Shown piece after piece: positions 4,841 through 6,260 of a stretch of DNA of 6,260 bases; position 1 is the stretch's first letter; each line of letters begins with the position of its first letter. A program made the position numbers and the translations under genes. This DNA comes from an uncultured Eubacteriales bacterium (GTDB lineage Bacteria; Bacillota; Clostridia; Oscillospirales; Acutalibacteraceae). Under the pieces are notes generated by a model. That model was given only the letters and a program-made list of their open reading frames with translations. It was not told the origin of the DNA and searched no databases. The stretch lies in assembly GCA_900320925.1 (NCBI GenBank), contig ONUD01000113.1, positions 1 through 6,260 of the forward strand. The letters are read 5' to 3'.

Positions 4841-6260
4841 ATTTTTTGGCTTCAAACCATGTCTTGCCGATTCCTGCATCGGCAGGCAGCGGTACATTCA
4901 TCCGCACGGCATTCTCCATTTCTTCACTCAGAATCCGTGCGGTTTTGTCAGCTTCTTCCACGGGTGCTTCGACAATCAGTTCGTCATGCACCTGTAAAAT
5001 CAGCCGTGCTTTCATGTGTTCTTTTTGCAGGCGGTCAAACACTCTTATCATGGCAATTTTGATAATATCCGCCGCCGTCCCCTGAATGGGCATATTCTTG
5101 GCAACCCTCTCTCCGAAAGCTCGGAGATTATGGTTGGACGAGGACAATTCGGGCAAATACCTTCTTCTGCCGAACATGGTTGTCACGTAACCGTCTTTTT
5201 TCGCCTGCTCCACGACCTCTTTCAGATAGCGGTCAATGCCGGCATAAAGCGACAGATATTCCTGAATGTATCGTTCCGCCTCTTTGCGTGACACCCCAAT
5301 ATCCTTTGACAGCGAAAACGCACCGATTCCATACACAATGCCAAAATTCACGGCTTTGGCTCTGCTCCGCATTTCAGGTGTCACAAAGTCCTCCGGCATA
5401 TGGAACACTTTAGCAGCCGTTGCCGTATGGATATCCCGATTTTCCTTGAATGCTTCTATCATGTTCTGGTCATTCGCCATGTGTGCCAGTACACGCAGTT
5501 CAATTTGCGAGTAGTCCGCATCTACCAGTACACAGCCCTCTTTTGCCGTGAAGAACTTGCGGAACTCCCGTCCACGCTCTGTTCTTACGGGGATATTCTG
5601 CAAATTCGGTTCCGTGGAACTGATACGTCCTGTTCTGGTTTCGGTCTGGTTAAAGCAGGAATGGATTCGTCCGTCACTGCCGATGACCTTGACAAGCCCG
5701 TCACAATACGTGGATTTCAGCTTGGCAACGGTTCTGTATTCTAAAATTTCCCCAATCACGGGATGATAGGGACGCAGTTCTTCGAGTACTTCCGCATTGG
5801 TGGAATAGCCGCTTTTGGTTTTCTTTTTGGCAGGCAGTCCTAACTTTTCAAACAGCACCTCTGCCAACTGTTTGGGGGAATTGATATTAAACTCATACCC
5901 CGCATGGTCATAGATACTTTTTTGCAGGGAATCCGCTTCCTTTTGAAGCTGTACGCCGTATGCGGCAATGGCACTCTTGTCCACGGCAAAGCCAATCGTT
6001 TCCATAGAAGCCAGTACCCGTGCCAACGGTATTTCGATGTCACGCAGGAGAGAGGATTGCTTTTTTTCTGCAATTTCCTTTTCCAGAGCATCGGCAAGCG
6101 GGATAAACTGCAACAAAGGCGTTTCTTTTTCGCACTGATAGGCTGTAATTCCCTGTGTGAGCCTGTCCAATGAATAGTCTTTCTTATCGGGTTCCAGCAG
6201 ATAGGCCGCCAGACCGGTATCAAATACGATACCATGACAGTCAAATGCCGCAAATACAGG
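4839..6260 (-). CDS. polA: DNA polymerase I (partial, N-terminus outside window)
   Basis: The last 473 residues of family A DNA polymerase, which fills gaps in replication and repair. The frame is open to the window edge. The leading residues (FDTGLAAYLLEPDKKDYSL) belong to the end of the 3'-5' exonuclease-like domain, so a TTG at 6170 is internal and not a start. The polymerase domain follows. It carries TRTGRISSTEPNLQNIPVR; motif A (DADYSQIELRVLA, catalytic Asp near residue 248); motif B in the O-helix (RSRAKAVNFGIVYG, with Phe near 306); and motif C (QVHDELIVEAP, catalytic Asp near 426). Between the exonuclease remnant and LLRDIEIPLARVLA there is no AAEDAD-type Exo III motif, so proofreading is probably lost, as in Bacillus PolA. 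The phenylalanine in the O-helix is the E. coli Phe762 type. The 5' nuclease domain, if present, lies outside. The phosphatase gene begins 12 nt downstream. Confidence 0.97.
   Translation of the reverse strand, partial: PVFAAFDCHGIVFDTGLAAYLLEPDKKDYSLDRLTQGITAYQCEKETPLLQFIPLADALEKEIAEKKQSSLLRDIEIPLARVLASMETIGFAVDKSAIAAYGVQLQKEADSLQKSIYDHAGYEFNINSPKQLAEVLFEKLGLPAKKKTKSGYSTNAEVLEELRPYHPVIGEILEYRTVAKLKSTYCDGLVKVIGSDGRIHSCFNQTETRTGRISSTEPNLQNIPVRTERGREFRKFFTAKEGCVLVDADYSQIELRVLAHMANDQNMIEAFKENRDIHTATAAKVFHMPEDFVTPEMRSRAKAVNFGIVYGIGAFSLSKDIGVSRKEAERYIQEYLSLYAGIDRYLKEVVEQAKKDGYVTTMFGRRRYLPELSSSNHNLRAFGERVAKNMPIQGTAADIIKIAMIRVFDRLQKEHMKARLILQVHDELIVEAPVEEADKTARILSEEMENAVRMNVPLPADAGIGKTWFEAKK

Noticed and set aside
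6168..6170. TTG at 6170 as a polA start
   Set aside because: The frame continues upstream to the window edge with clear PolA exonuclease-domain sequence (FDTGLAAYLLEP), so this codon is internal.

Overview
The window looks like chromosomal DNA from a Gram-positive member of the Clostridia, possibly a Ruminococcus-like (Oscillospiraceae) gut bacterium. The reasons are strong AGGAGG-type ribosome binding sites, sigma-A style TTGACA/TATAAT promoters, a lipoprotein signal, a YwlE-type phosphatase and a PolA without a visible Exo III motif. The genus is a guess. All genes but one lie on the minus strand, and gene density is high. No RNA gene, mobile element, CRISPR array or long repeat was seen, and no gap exceeds 300 bases.

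Right block (6260 down to 2908, minus strand): a compact, probably co-transcribed series. It contains polA (N-terminus outside the window), a low-molecular-weight phosphatase of the YwlE type, rimI (ribosomal protein N-acetyltransferase) and tsaD (tRNA t6A threonylcarbamoyltransferase). The junctions are 12 nt, a 44 nt overlap and 4 nt, and each downstream gene has its own Shine-Dalgarno site inside or at the end of the gene before it. The block ends in a perfect 13-bp hairpin whose arms are flanked by A5 and T5, so it can work in both directions.

Middle (2532 to 2910): a small plus-strand gene for an unrecognised acidic 84-residue protein faces tsaD across the shared terminator. It is divergent from aguA. 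The two divergent promoters are well formed, both with 17-bp spacers, and their -35 hexamers overlap by five bases.

Left-centre (2531 down to 559, minus strand): aguA and aguB overlap by 19 nt and form a two-step route from agmatine to putrescine. AguA deiminates agmatine to N-carbamoylputrescine and ammonia. AguB hydrolyses that to putrescine, CO2 and ammonia. This version yields no ATP, unlike the carbamoyltransferase route, and so fits polyamine synthesis better than energy metabolism.

Left edge (474 down to 1, minus strand): the first 158 residues of a lipoprotein with its own promoter, tentatively of the SurA/PrsA foldase-like type.

Most of the window is ordinary housekeeping. The parts most worth a second look are the divergent promoter pair, the orphan small protein and the compact terminator shared by convergent genes.
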